A stretch of 35,405 bases of DNA from Bacillota bacterium (GTDB lineage Bacteria; Bacillota; Clostridia; Lachnospirales; Anaerotignaceae), in the NCBI GenBank assembly GCA_019422105.1, contig JAHZDZ010000021.1:1-35405 (forward strand), written 5' to 3'. A program made the translations under genes and the position numbers. The notes under the pieces were generated by a model that saw only the letters and a list, made by a program, of their open reading frames with translations, ran no database searches and had not been told where the DNA came from. Numbering within the stretch: the stretch's first letter is position 1; every line of letters starts with the position of its first letter. Positions 17,003 to 25,141 of the stretch are shown one piece after another.

Positions 17003-17512
17003 ATGAATTCCATGGATAAAATCTATGCCGAGCATGCGAAGACAGTATATGGCTTTTTGCTGGCAAAGACAGGAAATGCCGACCTGGCTGAAGAGCTGAC
17101 ACAGGAGACCTTTTACCAGGCGGTAAAGCATATCGGAAGCTTTGAAAACAAGAGCAGTATTTCCACGTGGCTTTGCGGCATAGCGAAAAACCTGTGGTAT
17201 GATACGCTGCGGAAGCAAAAACAACAGGAAAACATTCAAAGAACGGATGAGGAAAGGGCGGCGGCTTCTGCGGAGGATGAGATTTTTTGTTCCTGGGAAA
17301 GCATACAGGTTTTAAAGCTTCTCCATCAACTGAAGGATCCCATGAGGGAGGTTGTGTATCTTAGGCTTTGCGGCAGTCTCTCCTTCCGGCAGATAGGGGA
17401 GATAATGGGCCAAAGCGAGAATTGGGCCAGAGTGAACTATTACAGAGGCAAGGAAAAAATTGTGAGGGAGGCGGAAAGGGAATGGAAGAAAAAAGAATAC
17501 CCTGCGAAATGA
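17003..17512 (+). CDS. ECF-type RNA polymerase sigma factor
   Basis: A 169-residue alternative sigma factor with only regions 2 and 4. Region 2 spans about residues 5-75 (AKTVYGFLLAKTGNADLAEELTQETFYQAV, then STWLCGIAKNLWYDTLRKQ). Region 4 spans about 110-160 (LKDPMREVVYLRLCGSLSFRQIGEIMGQSENWARV helix-turn-helix). AGAGAGGAGG precedes the ATG. It is followed by, and overlaps, an anti-sigma gene, the normal pairing for surface-stress ECF systems. Its regulon beyond its own promoter cannot be seen here. Confidence 0.93.
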   Translation: MNSMDKIYAEHAKTVYGFLLAKTGNADLAEELTQETFYQAVKHIGSFENKSSISTWLCGIAKNLWYDTLRKQKQQENIQRTDEERAAASAEDEIFCSWESIQVLKLLHQLKDPMREVVYLRLCGSLSFRQIGEIMGQSENWARVNYYRGKEKIVREAEREWKKKEYPAK

Positions 17513-18477
17513 TACAGGATTTAATGCCGTTATATTTGGACGGATTGACCTCAGATAAGACAAACAATGAGATAGAAAAGCATATGAAGGAGTGCGGCGC
17601 ATGCAGTGAAAAATACGGATACATGAGGGAGGATGTGGCAGCCGAGGGCATAAAGAGAAAGACATCCAATGAAAGAGAGATAGATTACTTAAAAAAAGTA
17701 AGAGCCGGAAATCATAAAAAAATTGCAATCAGTATTTTGGGAACTCTGCTGGCGATTGGACTTGCGGTATTTTTGAAGCTGTTTGTCATTGGGTATCCCG
17801 TTGACTCTTATTCTGTCACTTATACCAATGTGAATGGAGAGCAGGTGAATGTAGGCGGCATATTTTATGATTCCGCCTCTGCATACAAGGGTTATCGACT
17901 GGAGAAGCAGAGGGATGGTTCAACCAAGCTGATTGTTTACGGCTGTCTTCCTACCCCTTGGAGAAAAGAGGGAGCTTTTAATTTGGAGTTTAATTTGGGG
18001 GAAGCCGGAGAAAGAGCCGATATCAATGGCATTACCATAGAAAAGGACGGCACGGTTATCACGAAACTGGCCAATGACTTATTCAGTGCGAAAAATCCTT
18101 ACATTGGGGATATGCCGGCAAACGGAAAAATAGCTCAGTTGCTTGGAATGGCAGGGAAGCTTGGCAGCTACACAAACGAATTGCAGACATCGCGGGAGCC
18201 CTATGAATGGACGCTCAAATTCGAGGAAGGTATAACAAATTCCGCTCTGTTTGAGGCGGAAATGAAAAAGTACGCCTGTGTATTGACAGCTTTGATTGAT
18301 AATCTGGGTATAGTCAACTGGACGTATACAGTGGAAACGGAGGCCGGACCTGTGACAAGAAAGAGCAGTCTGACAAGACCGGAATGTGAGGAGTATGTGG
18401 GAGATAATGTCGAAGCTTTTTCGGATAGTCCAAAGGATATGCAGCATCTGTTGGATATACTGGGATTAGGAGAATAA
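17482..18477 (+). CDS. membrane-bound zinc-finger anti-sigma factor
   Basis: A 331-residue protein that should hold the ECF sigma factor inactive at the membrane. ATG 17482 lies inside the sigma gene (31-nt overlap) behind GGAAAGGG; a longer frame from 17368 is an out-of-frame extension. Residues 1-50 form a zf-HC2-type domain with Cys8 and the H-x3-C-x2-C motif HMKECGAC. One membrane segment follows (about residues 81-103, ISILGTLLAIGLAVFLKLFVIG). An outer domain of about 225 residues comes next, which I do not recognise; it has no conserved catalytic motif and probably senses the signal. The pair forms one operon ended by the terminator near 18571. Confidence 0.88.
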   Translation: MEEKRIPCEMIQDLMPLYLDGLTSDKTNNEIEKHMKECGACSEKYGYMREDVAAEGIKRKTSNEREIDYLKKVRAGNHKKIAISILGTLLAIGLAVFLKLFVIGYPVDSYSVTYTNVNGEQVNVGGIFYDSASAYKGYRLEKQRDGSTKLIVYGCLPTPWRKEGAFNLEFNLGEAGERADINGITIEKDGTVITKLANDLFSAKNPYIGDMPANGKIAQLLGMAGKLGSYTNELQTSREPYEWTLKFEEGITNSALFEAEMKKYACVLTALIDNLGIVNWTYTVETEAGPVTRKSSLTRPECEEYVGDNVEAFSDSPKDMQHLLDILGLGE

Positions 18478-18570
18478 GGGCGATATACCGTGGTAATTGG
18501 AAGGAATGAAGCGCGTATTTGAATACAATGATTTCTTGATAAAACGAATGACGGAGAAAAAAGCGGTACT

Positions 18571-18599
18571 AAAAAAAGCCTGATATTCAGGCTTTTTTT
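18571..18599. terminator. bidirectional terminator after the anti-sigma gene
   Basis: AAAAAAAGCCTGA pairs with TCAGGCTTTTTTT around a 3-nt loop. The A and T runs on both sides suit the anti-sigma gene (+) and serS (-). Confidence 0.9.
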
Positions 18600-18712
18600 C
18601 GTATATCAAATGTTATTCTGTTTTTTGTGATACACTCCGCAGATATATTGAAGGAGAAAAATAATTTGATTTTTGCTTTCAAAAAAAAGTCTGTTAAAAG
18701 CGGAGATTTTCG

Positions 18713-19990
18713 TTATTTTATGACTTCCTTGCCGCCCATATACATCCTGAGAGGCTCAGGAATGCGGACAGAACCGTCTTCCTGAAGATTATTCTCCAAA
18801 AATGCAATGAGCATACGGGGAGGAGCCACGACAGTATTGTTTAAGGTGTGGGCAAAATAATTGCCTTTTTCGCCCCTGACACGGATGCCAAGTCTCCTTG
18901 CCTGAGCGTCACCCAGGTTGGAACAGCTTCCTACCTCAAAATATTTCTGCTGACGGGGAGACCAGGCCTCAACGTCAAGGCTTTTTACCTTCAAATCAGC
19001 TAAATCGCCGGAGCAGCACTCCAGTGTACGCACAGGGATATCCAAAGAGCGGAAGAAATCCACCGTATTTGTGTAAAGCTTGATAAACCATTCAGGGCTT
19101 TCCTCCGGCTTACATACGACAATCATTTCCTGTTTTTCAAACTGATGGATACGGTATACGCCTCTTTCCTCAATGCCATGGGCGCCTACTTCCTTTCTGA
19201 AGCAGGGGGAGTAGCTTGTCAGGTTTTGAGGCAGATCCTTTTCCTCCAAAATTGTATCAATAAATTTTCCGATCATGGAGTGCTCGCTGGTACCGATAAG
19301 GTACAGATCCTCGCCCTCAATTTTATACATCATGTTTTCCATCTCAGCAAAGCTCATTACACCGGTTACTACCTCTGAGCGGATCATAAAGGGCGGAATA
19401 TAATAGGTGAAGCCTCTGTCAATCATGAAATCCCTTGCGTAGGAAAGGATAGCGGAGTGGAGCCTAGCAATGTCACCCTTCAGATAATAAAAACCGTTTC
19501 CGCTTGTTTTTCTGGCGCTGTCCAAATCGATGCCGTTCAGCTTTTCCATGATGTCAACATGGTAGGGAACCTCAAAATCGGGAACCGCAGGCTCTCCAAA
19601 GCGCTCTACCTCTACATTTTCGCTGTCGTCCTTTCCGATTGGCACGGACTCATCGATAATATTGGGGATGACAAGCATTCTTTCCCTGATTTTTGCGGTT
19701 AATTCGGCTTCCTTTTCCTCAAGCTCCTCAAGCTCTCTGGCCATAGCGGATACCTTAGCCTTAGCCGCCTCCGCCTCGTCTTTCATACCCTTGCCCATTA
19801 AAGCGCCGATTTCCTTGCTGATTACCTTTCTCTGGTTACGGAGAGCATCGCCCTTTGCCTTTGAGTCACGGAACTCTTTATCCATCTCGATGACTTCATC
19901 CACCATCACTAATTTTTCATCCTGAAATTTCTTTTTGATATTTTCCTTTACCAGCTCCGGATTTGTACGCAGTAAGTTAATATCCAGCAT
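18713..19990 (-). CDS. serS: seryl-tRNA synthetase
   Basis: Charges tRNA-Ser with serine. The start at 19990 (MLDINLLRTNPELVKENI) has AAGGAGG upstream; the longer frame to 20224 runs through the T-box leader and is not translated. The 425-residue protein is full length. It has the N-terminal antiparallel coiled coil (about residues 30-105, rich in E/K/A) that grips the tRNA long arm. The class II catalytic core follows: LIGTSEHSMIG, the motif 2 region SPCFRKEVGAHG...RIHQFEKQEM, LECCSGDL and motif 3 VAPPRMLIAFLE. It is controlled by the T-box element upstream. Confidence 0.97.
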   Translation of the reverse strand: MLDINLLRTNPELVKENIKKKFQDEKLVMVDEVIEMDKEFRDSKAKGDALRNQRKVISKEIGALMGKGMKDEAEAAKAKVSAMARELEELEEKEAELTAKIRERMLVIPNIIDESVPIGKDDSENVEVERFGEPAVPDFEVPYHVDIMEKLNGIDLDSARKTSGNGFYYLKGDIARLHSAILSYARDFMIDRGFTYYIPPFMIRSEVVTGVMSFAEMENMMYKIEGEDLYLIGTSEHSMIGKFIDTILEEKDLPQNLTSYSPCFRKEVGAHGIEERGVYRIHQFEKQEMIVVCKPEESPEWFIKLYTNTVDFFRSLDIPVRTLECCSGDLADLKVKSLDVEAWSPRQQKYFEVGSCSNLGDAQARRLGIRVRGEKGNYFAHTLNNTVVAPPRMLIAFLENNLQEDGSVRIPEPLRMYMGGKEVIK

Positions 19991-20018
19991 AATTGTTTTC
20001 CTCCTTTGAATTCTGCTT

Positions 20019-20268
20019 AAAAAAAGAACCTTTTGTCTCATTATGCATGAGACGAAAGATTCCGCGTTGCCACTCAATTTGCCCGCCCGCAAAGGGCCGG
20101 CCTCTTTAAGGTACGTTATAGGGTACCGGCCTTCCGGCTCATCGCCGGCTGCGTTGGAAAGTGGAGGGACTGCTTTTATAACCGATTCGCACCAAACATC
20201 GGCTCTCTTAAATATATACGGCAATCTTAGCTTTCCTCAAATGCATTATTTATATCTTCTTCATGATA
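20019..20268 (-). promoter_or_regulatory. serine T-box riboswitch of serS
   Basis: Reading the minus strand, Stem I is built on GGAAAG/CTTTCC and GATTGC/GCAGTC helices, with the distal AGAGAGCC...GGTGCGAATCGGT motif. The specifier loop holds UCC (complement of 20163-20165), a serine codon, followed by A. The T-box GAGTGGCAACGCGG is at 20062-20075. It can pair as an antiterminator against a 16-bp terminator stem (20062 to 20026, one mismatch) ended by seven U (20019-20025). Uncharged tRNA-Ser should allow read-through into serS. Confidence 0.93.
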
Positions 20269-20274
20269 TTGACC

Positions 20275-20303
20275 ATTATAGCCCATTCTTATACATTTTG
20301 CAA
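20275..20303 (-). promoter_or_regulatory. promoter of serS/T-box transcript
   Basis: TTGCAA (complement of 20298-20303), a 17-nt spacer and a perfect TATAAT (complement of 20275-20280), about 40 nt before Stem I. It lies just after the end of nadE on the same strand. Confidence 0.85.
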
Positions 20304-20338
20304 GGAGAAGCCGCCAAAATTTTAAAGGTTTGGAGCTT

Positions 20339-22297
20339 TTATCCTTCATAGAGTGTCAAATTCGCCTCAATGTCTTCAATTTCTGCCACCCAGACTCGGC
20401 TTGAGGCGTCGCTTGGCATGCGCCAATCTCCCCTTGGAGAGAGGGAAACGGTACCGACCTTCGGGCCGTCAGGCATACAGGAACGTTTAAACTGCTGGGA
20501 AAAGAAGCGCCTGTAAAAGTTCTTCAGCCATTTCAATAAAACCTCTTTGCTGTAAATTCCCCGGAAGGTTTGCACGGCGATAAAGAAAATCTTTTTCGGT
20601 GAAAATCCAAAGCGCACCACATAATAGAGGAAAAAGTCATGGAGCTCATAGGGGCCTACAATCTCCTCTGTTTTCTGATTGATTCTGCCCTCCTTATCCG
20701 GCGGCAGAAGCTCCGGGCTGACAGGTGTATCCAAAATATCCAAAAGAATATCCTTTGCCGATGTTTCTAAAACACTGTAATCCGCCACCCACTTAACCAG
20801 CACCCTTACCAGCGTTTTCGGCACGCCGCTGTTGACGGCATACATGGACATATGATCGCCGTTATAAGTGGCCCAGCCCAGAGCAAGCTCAGACAAATCT
20901 CCCGTGCCGACTACAAGACCGTTTTCCATATTGGCAATGTCCATCAGTATTTGCGTGCGCTCTCTTGCCTGAGAGTTTTCATAGGTCACATCGTGATTAT
21001 CAGGGTTTTGTCCGATGTCCTGAAAGTGCTGAATGACAGAATCCCTGATGGGAATTTCGCGAACGGTTATGCCAAGGGCCTCCATCAGGCTCAAAGCATT
21101 TTGGTAGGTTCTGTCTGTGGTGCCAAAGCCCGGCATAGTAATGCCGATAATCTCTTTTCTGTCCCGTTTTAAAAAGTCAAGGGCTTTGACGCTGACCAGA
21201 AGGGCCAGTGTGGAGTCAAGACCTCCTGAAATGCCGATAACAAGGGTTTTGGCGTTGGTATGCATGATGCGCTTTGCCAGTCCTGTTACCTGGATATGGA
21301 AGATGTCGCCGCATCTATCTGCCAAAGATGCATCTTCCGCTGGAAGGAAGGGCTTCTGCGGGAAAAAGCGCTGAAGACGGCTTATGCTGCCCTCTCCTTG
21401 GGAGAAGGAAACGAAGCGGTACTGTGCGTAAAGTCTGTGGTCTGTCATATAGGTGGTATTTTTTTTGCGGTCGTTTGCCAAAACCTCCAGATCTACATCC
21501 GCATAGATAAGCTGGTTTTCATCTACAAAGCGCTGACTTTCCTTTAAAAGAGTTCCGTTTTCATAAATCACACTGTGGCCGCTGAAAACCATATCCTGTG
21601 TGGATTCTCCCATGCCGGCGGCAGCATAGGCATAGGCGCTTAAAAGCCGTGCCGACTGCTGTGCGATGAGAGCCTTGCGGTATTCATATTTTGTGGCCAG
21701 CTCGTTGCTGGCAGAAAGGTTCAGAAGGACGGTTGCGCCGTTAATACTCTGGTAGGAGCTTGGAGGAACCGGCGCCCATAAATCTTCGCAGATTTCCACA
21801 CCTACTGTGAGATGCTTTTCTGTTTCAGAGCGAAAAAGAATATCAGCGCCTATGGGAACCCTCTGGCCGCAGAAGACAATCTCACTGGACTTTAAATCGC
21901 GGGAGGAGGAGAACCAACGTTTTTCGTAAAACTCGCTGTAATTTGGCAGATATGTTTTGGGGACAATCCCCAGTATAGTGCCTTTTGTGAATAGGGCGGC
22001 ACAGTTAAAGGTCTGATTGTCTGCCGCTACAGGCAGCCCCACAGCACAGAGCACCTCACAGTGCGCCGTCTCCTCCAGAATTTTTTGCAGGGCCTCCTCT
22101 GAGGCGGCCAGCAGACTTGACTGTAAGAAAAGGTCGCCGCAGGTATAGCCGGTGACAGAAAGCTCGGGAAAAGTCAGAACCTTGATTTCCTTTTCTTCAG
22201 CCTCACGGATCAGGCGGATGATTTCGTCCTTATTGTATATGCAGTCTGCAACTTTTAATTTGGGAACCGCGGTTCCGATTCTGACAAAGCCATACAT
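20339..22297 (-). CDS. nadE: glutamine-dependent NAD(+) synthase
   Basis: Makes NAD from nicotinate adenine dinucleotide, ATP and glutamine-derived ammonia. The start at 22297 (MYGFVRIGTAVPKLKVAD) has TAGGAG upstream; an upstream ATG at 22357 would begin inside the promoter region. The 652-residue protein has an N-terminal nitrilase-type glutaminase domain (about 1-290) with the Glu of FPELSVTGYTCGDL and the catalytic Cys in VGVEICEDLWAP. The C-terminal NAD synthase domain has the PP-loop GISGGLDSTLAL, followed by VVGTGDLSELALGW. This is the long two-domain form, so it needs no separate amidotransferase. It is a single gene with its own promoter. Confidence 0.96.
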   Translation of the reverse strand: MYGFVRIGTAVPKLKVADCIYNKDEIIRLIREAEEKEIKVLTFPELSVTGYTCGDLFLQSSLLAASEEALQKILEETAHCEVLCAVGLPVAADNQTFNCAALFTKGTILGIVPKTYLPNYSEFYEKRWFSSSRDLKSSEIVFCGQRVPIGADILFRSETEKHLTVGVEICEDLWAPVPPSSYQSINGATVLLNLSASNELATKYEYRKALIAQQSARLLSAYAYAAAGMGESTQDMVFSGHSVIYENGTLLKESQRFVDENQLIYADVDLEVLANDRKKNTTYMTDHRLYAQYRFVSFSQGEGSISRLQRFFPQKPFLPAEDASLADRCGDIFHIQVTGLAKRIMHTNAKTLVIGISGGLDSTLALLVSVKALDFLKRDRKEIIGITMPGFGTTDRTYQNALSLMEALGITVREIPIRDSVIQHFQDIGQNPDNHDVTYENSQARERTQILMDIANMENGLVVGTGDLSELALGWATYNGDHMSMYAVNSGVPKTLVRVLVKWVADYSVLETSAKDILLDILDTPVSPELLPPDKEGRINQKTEEIVGPYELHDFFLYYVVRFGFSPKKIFFIAVQTFRGIYSKEVLLKWLKNFYRRFFSQQFKRSCMPDGPKVGTVSLSPRGDWRMPSDASSRVWVAEIEDIEANLTLYEG

Positions 22298-22347
22298 AAT
22301 TCTATCTCCTATCTGTGGATTTTTCTGATGTATTTCAACTGAAATAA

Positions 22348-22376
22348 AGTTTACCACAATTTACCGGTGCAATCAA
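22348..22376 (-). promoter_or_regulatory. promoter of nadE
   Basis: On the minus strand TTGATT (complement of 22371-22376), a 17-nt spacer and TAAACT (complement of 22348-22353), about 45 nt before the chosen start. Confidence 0.65.
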
Positions 22377-22787
22377 TTTAACGATATTATTTTTTGCAAT
22401 CAGAGGGTTTCTATACGCTGAAACATAAAAAAGCACGGGAATTTATTACGCGGTGCAAATGAGATATTCACAGAATAGCCCTTAGTAAATGCTTTCGGAA
22501 AGGGCAAGAAAAGACACGAAGGACAGAAAAATAATACGGATAGTGTTTCTATAAAGAGTATGGGGAAAAATAAAAGCGGCAGACACAGAAAAAAGTGAGT
22601 CCGCCGCTTTGGTGTATACCAATAATAATATGCTGTTTCATGGTCGCCGGCAAAAGAAAATATTGAAGCAAAGATAACTTAATTTTGATTTATCAGCGTA
22701 CACTTTGCCGTCGCCTGTTTTAAAAATTGAATACGAATCGTTTCTTTGCTCTCTTAAGCCAAACCGCCTGAAAAGAAACCCTTGTTA
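22377..22787. other. intergenic region between nadE and lexA
   Basis: Apart from a minus-strand hairpin at about 22565-22610, this stretch holds no supported gene on either strand. A small GTTTC/GAAAC hairpin near 22408-22425 has no evident role. Confidence 0.4.
22565..22610 (-). terminator. probable lexA terminator
   Basis: On the minus strand AAAGCGGCGGAC...GTCTGCCGCTTT forms a long imperfect stem with small bulges, followed by TATTTTT. It lies about 180 nt after the lexA stop. Confidence 0.65.
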
Positions 22788-23405
22788 TCAGGATGTGAAT
22801 TTGCGGAAAAGTCCCGTCACTTTACCTAATATTGTAACATTGTTGACAATAATCGGGGACATGGCAGCGTTTTCCGGCTGAAGGCGAATGTGGTCCTTTT
22901 CGCGGAAGAAACGTTTTACTGTGGCAAAGTCCTCAATCAAAGCAACGACGATGTCGCCGTTGAGTGCGGTGCTTTGTTTTTTTACCAGTATTAGATCCTT
23001 GTCAAAAATACCTGCCTCAATCATGCTTTCCCCCTTGACGCGGAGCATAAAGACCTCGTCGTTATGTACATAGTCGACAGGAATAGGGAACGTGTCTTCG
23101 ATATTTTCTACTGCTAAAATTGGTACTCCTGCTGTAATACTGCCAACGATAGGTACATGAACCAGCTCTCTTGTCTGGGGTGTGCCAAAATCTGGCGTCA
23201 GAATTTCGATAGCTCTGGGCTTGGTCGGATCTCTTCTGATATAACCCTTTTTTTCAAGACGGGAAAGGTGCCCATGCACTGTTGAGGTGCTTTTAAGTCC
23301 AACGGCGTCACAGATCTCACGCACAGAAGGGGGATAGCCCTTTTCCTTTACCTCTGATTTCATATATTGAAGGATTTGTTCCTGTTTTGATGATAAATCT
23401 CCCAT
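22788..23405 (-). CDS. lexA: SOS repressor LexA
   Basis: Transcriptional repressor of DNA-damage genes that self-cleaves when RecA filaments form. The start at 23405 (MGDLSSKQEQILQYM) has GAGGTGAG upstream. The 205-residue protein has the winged-helix DNA-binding domain (about 1-70, PPSVREICDAVGLKSTSTVHGHL). The Ala-Gly cleavage site lies in VGSITAGVPILAVENIED, and the S24 dyad is seen as Ser in GESMIEAGI and Lys in FATVKRFF. A LexA box overlaps the -35 of its own promoter, so it is self-repressed. It faces a LysM gene with further boxes. Confidence 0.97.
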   Translation of the reverse strand: MGDLSSKQEQILQYMKSEVKEKGYPPSVREICDAVGLKSTSTVHGHLSRLEKKGYIRRDPTKPRAIEILTPDFGTPQTRELVHVPIVGSITAGVPILAVENIEDTFPIPVDYVHNDEVFMLRVKGESMIEAGIFDKDLILVKKQSTALNGDIVVALIEDFATVKRFFREKDHIRLQPENAAMSPIIVNNVTILGKVTGLFRKFTS

Positions 23406-23434
23406 AATTCTCACCTCAATTGTTTTATGAGGAA

Positions 23435-23463
23435 AGTATAACATAAACTGTCAAAAAAATCAA
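23435..23463 (-). promoter_or_regulatory. lexA promoter
   Basis: On the minus strand TTGATT (complement of 23458-23463), a 17-nt spacer and TATACT (complement of 23435-23440). The -35 overlaps the LexA box at 23461-23474. Confidence 0.7.
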
Positions 23464-23474
23464 ACCTATGTTCG
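23461..23474. promoter_or_regulatory. LexA box 1
   Basis: CAAACCTATGTTCG fits the Firmicutes SOS box CRAAC-N4-GTTYG at every fixed base. It lies over the lexA -35. Confidence 0.88.
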
Positions 23475-23493
23475 CAAAAAAATAAAAAAAACA

Positions 23494-23522
23494 TTGACAA
23501 AGAATATTTGTTCGTATATTAT
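23494..23522 (+). promoter_or_regulatory. promoter of the LysM SOS gene
   Basis: A perfect TTGACA (23494-23499), a 17-nt spacer and TATTAT (23517-23522). LexA box 2 fills most of the spacer. Confidence 0.85.
23501..23514. promoter_or_regulatory. LexA box 2 (imperfect)
   Basis: AGAATATTTGTTCG has a perfect GTTCG half site and a degenerate left half. It sits between the -35 and -10 of the LysM gene, the classical place for repression. Confidence 0.65.
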
Positions 23523-23534
23523 AGAGTTATAAAT

Positions 23535-23548
23535 AAAACGAATGTTCG
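23535..23548. promoter_or_regulatory. LexA box 3 (imperfect)
   Basis: AAAACGAATGTTCG differs from CRAAC-N4-GTTYG only in the first two bases of the left half (AA for CR counting C to A). It lies just after the start point of the LysM transcript. Confidence 0.65.
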
Positions 23549-23565
23549 TTGCAGGGGGCGATGGA

Positions 23566-23835
23566 ATGAATAGAAACCGTAATTTTATACTGATGCTTTT
23601 TATACTGGTTATCAGCTTCAGCTGTGTCGCTATGGGGAGCACCAGACAGAGGGAAGAGGTTTATTATGAGGTCGTTGAAATCAGGGAGGGAGATACCCTC
23701 TGGGATATTGCCTGTACTTATAAGAGCGAGGGAGTCAGTACAAAAAAATACGTGGCGCAAATACAGGATTTTAACGGACTGAAAACAGATAAAATAATAG
23801 CGGGGCAGTCGGTTATTGTGCCGGTAACACGCTAA
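23566..23835 (+). CDS. YneA-like LysM protein, probable SOS division inhibitor
   Basis: An 89-residue membrane-anchored LysM protein. ATG 23566 has GGGGG seven nt upstream. Residues 7-26 are a hydrophobic anchor. Residues 38-85 form one LysM domain (EVVEIREGDTLWDIACTYK...IQDFNGLKTDKIIAGQSVIVP). Divergent placement to lexA, the size, and the anchor-plus-LysM layout match Bacillus YneA, which delays cell division during the SOS response; that role is inferred. Regulation by LexA is directly supported by the boxes at 23501 and 23535. Confidence 0.87.
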   Translation: MNRNRNFILMLFILVISFSCVAMGSTRQREEVYYEVVEIREGDTLWDIACTYKSEGVSTKKYVAQIQDFNGLKTDKIIAGQSVIVPVTR

Positions 23836-24258
23836 TATGTGAGAAAAAGGGATTGTTTATGAAACTGGATGAAACGTACTTTCTCACCGAACTTTTATTC
23901 TGAGTCCGATGCTGCGGTATGGAACAGATGTTTCACAGCTGCTTTCTCAGTAGTGTTCAAAACACAGTCTAAGAGGTATGTTGATTTCTGTAACTTTGTA
24001 CGAATATGATGGCAGGACAGTTTGAATGGGCCGGATGCTTGAGCGCCGGCCTGTTTTTGTATTGTGTTGGCTTTTCATAAGGTGTGGATTAAAACAAAAT
24101 TGTATATAAAAGTATGATTTTCGTTTCCTTTTCTCCTTGCAACAAGAATATTAGAATTGTTTTTGGTTCAGCTAATCTGAATAGTCAAAGAAAACAGGCA
24201 GCAATGCTTTCAGTAATAATGCGAATGGTGGGAGCGATATGAAATCATTAAAACTTGC
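23836..24258. other. intergenic region after the LysM gene
   Basis: No gene is supported. A 14-codon frame beginning at 23859 stops early. A YneB-type resolvase, often found after yneA, is absent. The stretch contains one hairpin terminator at 24029-24058. Confidence 0.4.
24029..24058 (+). terminator. rho-independent terminator
   Basis: GGCCGG (24029-24034) pairs with CCGGCC (24046-24051), followed by TGTTTTT. It is the likely end of the LysM transcript, giving a 3' tail of about 190 nt. Confidence 0.7.
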
Positions 24259-24711
24259 CTATTTTATAATAATTCCTTTCTCTAAAAGCGACACTTTCGT
24301 CTTTTCAAATTGTTTGACATTTTGAACTCTAATATATGCGTACTGCAATATTGTTTAATAACCATGTTGAACGGAATCTACTGCCGTACTCATGACACAG
24401 AAATTTCCGTCAATACCTGCGTTTTCAATTTCTGTAATCTGATTTTGCCTCAAAATTTCCTGGCGCTCAGGATTAGAAAAGGCACAGGCTGTTTCTTTGC
24501 ATATCATATATGCAGAGTAGATGTTCAAATTCTTTGCCAGCTCATTCGTCTTCCTGCCGCTCCTAAGCCTTTTGGTATTTTTTACATATACAATAAGCTC
24601 CTTGTCGGCAGCCGCCCTTTGCAGCCTCTCATTTACGCAGGCAAGTAATAAAGGCAGGTATTTTTCTACGTAGCCCTCTTGCAAATCTATTATAAGTATT
24701 GCTTTTGCCAT
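24259..24711 (-). pseudogene. isochorismatase-family hydrolase with in-frame stop
   Basis: The intact part (24711 down to 24355, 118 residues) shows the cysteine-hydrolase family: the Asp in ILIIDLQEGY near residue 9 and the catalytic Cys in GIDGNFCVMSTAVDS. It stops at VQHGY, just where relatives continue with a beta strand and last helix. Beyond the TAA (24355-24357) the same frame reads on for 31 codons (TILQYAYIRVQN, then VKQFEKTKVSLLEKG) to a TAG at 24259. That looks like the missing C-terminus. A single AAA-to-TAA or similar change would explain it. GGGAG precedes the start. The 118-residue form could still be made, but probably not folded well. It may have been a nicotinamidase- or isochorismatase-like enzyme. 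Confidence 0.7.
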
Positions 24712-24998
24712 GCTTTTTTCTCCCTGTCAAATTCATATTTGTTGTTTAGCGCCTTCTCTGCCCAAGGCGAACAACCATATAACCGGCTTTTTTCATTCTA
24801 ATATTGGCGCATGAGAATGTCAAACAGCTCATTTCGTATTCTGATTTCATGCTACTGTTCAGAATCCCCTTTGTTTGAGTGAGCACCATCTTCCCTTTTG
24901 CAGGATTGCACTGCACACAGCATAAATGCTGATTTCATAGGCTTTTTCGGCCGGAAAAGGATTTTATTATCACCGATTACTATTTTTTATGGTTTTAT
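24712..24998. other. intergenic region without a supported gene
   Basis: A minus-strand frame of 47 codons (24889 to 24746) has no properly spaced ribosome binding site and no recognisable motif. Nothing else is seen. Confidence 0.4.
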
Positions 24999-25026
24999 TT
25001 GAAAAAATGTCTTGCAGAAATAAAAT
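24999..25026 (+). promoter_or_regulatory. probable promoter of the cobJ operon
   Basis: TTGAAA (24999-25004), a 16-nt spacer and TAAAAT (25021-25026). It would give a leader of about 150 nt before cobJ. The region is AT-rich, so chance is possible. Confidence 0.45.
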
Positions 25027-25114
25027 GACTTTTCGCTGGCATATAGGGCCATCTGTATTTTTGAGTAAATCACTTCGAGAATATTTCCATATCCATCTGA
25101 AACCGAAAATTTTT

Positions 25115-25141
25115 GCTGCCGGATGTATTGGCAGCTTTTTT
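25115..25141 (+). terminator. terminator hairpin in the cobJ leader, possible attenuator
   Basis: GCTGCC (25115-25120) pairs with GGCAGC (25130-25135), followed by six T. It lies 44 nt before the cobJ start and no plus-strand gene ends nearby. It may end a leader RNA or back up earlier terminators. No cobalamin riboswitch (B12 box) is recognisable upstream. Confidence 0.6.

Noticed and set aside
19991..20224. N-terminal extension of SerS
   Set aside because: It is the T-box leader RNA; the true start has AAGGAGG and matches the family N-terminus.
23859..23903. 14-codon frame after the LysM gene as remnant of a YneB-type resolvase
   Set aside because: Too short, and the following sequence shows no resolvase motif in any frame.
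24746..24889. 47-codon minus-strand frame before the isochorismatase-like gene
   Set aside because: No motif, poorly spaced ribosome binding site and no sign of a family.
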